DNA of 64,000 bases, taken from NCBI RefSeq assembly GCF_009649845.1, contig NZ_WJIE01000015.1:62001-126000 (forward strand). Reading direction: 5' to 3'. The notes beneath the pieces are model-generated. The model saw nothing but the letters and a program-made list of their open reading frames with translations. It made no database searches and was not told the DNA's origin. The DNA is from Polyangium spumosum (GTDB lineage: Bacteria; Myxococcota_A; Polyangia; Polyangiales; Polyangiaceae). The position numbers and the translations under genes are program-made. Every line of letters starts with the position of its first letter. Position 1 is the stretch's first letter. Of this stretch, positions 63,301-64,000 are shown piece by piece.

Positions 63301-64000
63301 GGTAGTGTCCTAATTAGGACAACCCTCGCCCCAAACTAGGACACTCGGATCCGCCTCTCCGACGTGCCCGGACAACCTCTCTCCCGAGCCCTACTGAACG
63401 CACGCCGCGGACACGAATCGTCCGCGCATCGAACGAAGCGCTTGACCTTCGTTTCGGCCTGTTTTCGCATCGCCACGTACCCGGACGAACCTCTCATGAT
63501 GAGACATTCTATGTCCTAGCTCCGCGGGAAAACCCGGGAAACCGCGACAAAACGTGGTAGTTTGGGTCCATCACTTGACGCCCCGAAGGGTCGGAGCCGC
63601 GAACGCGGACGACGCCGGGGCCGAGAACGAGGGACCCGTGGCGAACTTCCTTCCCGAGGAGAAGCGTCTGCGCGTGCTCGCCGCGCTCTGCGACGGCAAC
63701 AGCATCCGCGCGGTCGAGCGGATGACCGACGTCCACCGGGACACGATCATGCGCCTCGGCCTCGCCTGGGGAGAGGGCGCGCAGAACCTCCACAACCGCC
63801 TCGCCCGCGGGCTTTCGTGCTCCCTCGTGCAGATGGACGAGGTGTGGAGCTTCGTGCAGAAGAAGCAGGCCCGCGTGACCCCGGAGGACGGGCCCGACGT
63901 CGGCGAGGCGTACACGTTCACGGCCCTCGACGCGTCGAGCCGCTTCGTCATCGCCTGGCACGTGGGGAAGCGCGACCAAGCATCGACGGACGTCTTCATG
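63301..64000. mobile_element. IS1-superfamily element C, right part outside window
   Basis: Left end GGTAGTGTCCTAATTAGGAC at 63301 directly after CTACGACG, with the perfect 16-bp palindrome tgtcctaattaggaca just inside. Further copies of the gtcctag motif occur at about 63337 and 63512. About 340 bases of leader without a gene precede the transposase. The right end and right target-site copy are not in the window, so only the left junction is established. Confidence 0.8.
63638..64000 (+). CDS. IS1-superfamily transposase (element C), 3' end outside window
   Basis: First 121 residues from GTG 63638 (GAGGGA four bases upstream; TTG 63575 is an alternative). N-terminal HTH KRLRVLAALCDGNSIRAVERMTDVHRDTIMRL, first catalytic Asp in VQMDEVWSFVQKKQAR, and YTFTALDASSRFVIAWHVGKRDQ. 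Closest relative in the window is the transposase of element A (KRLRVLSALVDGNSERAAARIAG; FVAMSATSRFVIGWHVGKR). Second Asp and Glu lie beyond the edge. The frame is open to 64000. Confidence 0.9.
   Translation, partial: MANFLPEEKRLRVLAALCDGNSIRAVERMTDVHRDTIMRLGLAWGEGAQNLHNRLARGLSCSLVQMDEVWSFVQKKQARVTPEDGPDVGEAYTFTALDASSRFVIAWHVGKRDQASTDVFM

Noticed and set aside
63509-63979. Minus-strand frames opposite transposase C
   Set aside because: Antisense of the clear IS1-type transposase on the plus strand, which shares motifs with elements A and B.

Overview
The window looks like chromosome of a very GC-rich, large-genome myxobacterium, most likely order Polyangiales (Sorangium/Polyangium type). 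This is inferred from strong G/C at third codon positions, GTG/TTG starts, dense convergent and 4-base-overlapping genes, and protein families typical of the group: an AgmX/PglI C-terminal protein, a Ser/Thr kinase fused to a STAND ATPase and WD40 repeats, an FHA-sigma54 activator, many lipoproteins with Ala/Pro linkers, and zinc-ribbon membrane proteins. No rRNA, tRNA or CRISPR array was seen.

Layout. 1-9.7 kb: the end of a sensor kinase, a prohibitin-like lipoprotein, a two-gene envelope operon, a 21-bp minisatellite, an unknown gene, hisF coupled to an anchored Ala/Pro-rich protein, and a patatin. 9.8-11.7 kb: an AAA ATPase overlapping a DUF4276/TOPRIM-like gene (probable defence pair), then a 43-bp minisatellite and a terminator. 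12-15.5 kb: a fatty-acid beta-oxidation operon (thiolase plus HAD/ECH multienzyme). 15.6-21.5 kb: two SpoIIAA/STAS-like proteins, a modB-modC pair without modA, a PDZ lipoprotein, a LolA-like lipoprotein, and a pseudouridine-synthase/methyltransferase fusion. 21.5-26.1 kb: a 1281-residue metallophosphatase-NACHT protein (candidate NLR-like immune protein) divergent from an unknown gene. 26.2-33.4 kb: another 43-bp minisatellite, small lipoproteins, a paralogous membrane-protein pair, a PRPP-synthetase-like gene, a membrane glycosyltransferase, SsuBC-like transporter parts and an ABM monooxygenase. 33.3-42 kb: divergent TPR and TIR-TPR genes, an SDR, a GT4 glycosyltransferase, an AgmX/PglI lipoprotein, DUF202, DUF4139 and a universal stress protein. 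42-50.8 kb: a leftward operon MerR - FHA/sigma54 activator - STK/STAND/WD40, a divergent methyltransferase under a probable MerR operator, a Cys-rich lipoprotein and a LysR regulator. 50.8-56.7 kb: two GT-C type membrane proteins and a PAS-GAF histidine kinase.

56.7-64 kb is the accessory hot spot. A third minisatellite (21-bp unit, heptapeptide YDAVPER in one frame) has been entered three times by different IS1-superfamily elements, called A, B and C here. Each inserted at the same phase of the repeat and, for A and B, lies between 8-bp duplications CTACGACG. The ends begin GGTAGTG or GGTGCCG, resembling IS1 ends. A (2931 bp) and B (3485 bp) are much larger than a classical IS1 because they carry cargo. 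From the right end of each, a leftward operon starts with a small helix-turn-helix protein preceded by a nearly identical leader; in B it continues with a second HTH protein and an ECF-like sigma factor. A also carries a more AT-rich pair of small genes (CxxC protein and two-TM protein). C runs off the window after its transposase start.

The least described items are these regulator-carrying, repeat-targeting IS1 elements and the metallophosphatase-NACHT protein with a tryptophan tetrapeptide-repeat region. Functions are homology-style inferences read by eye; no database search was possible.
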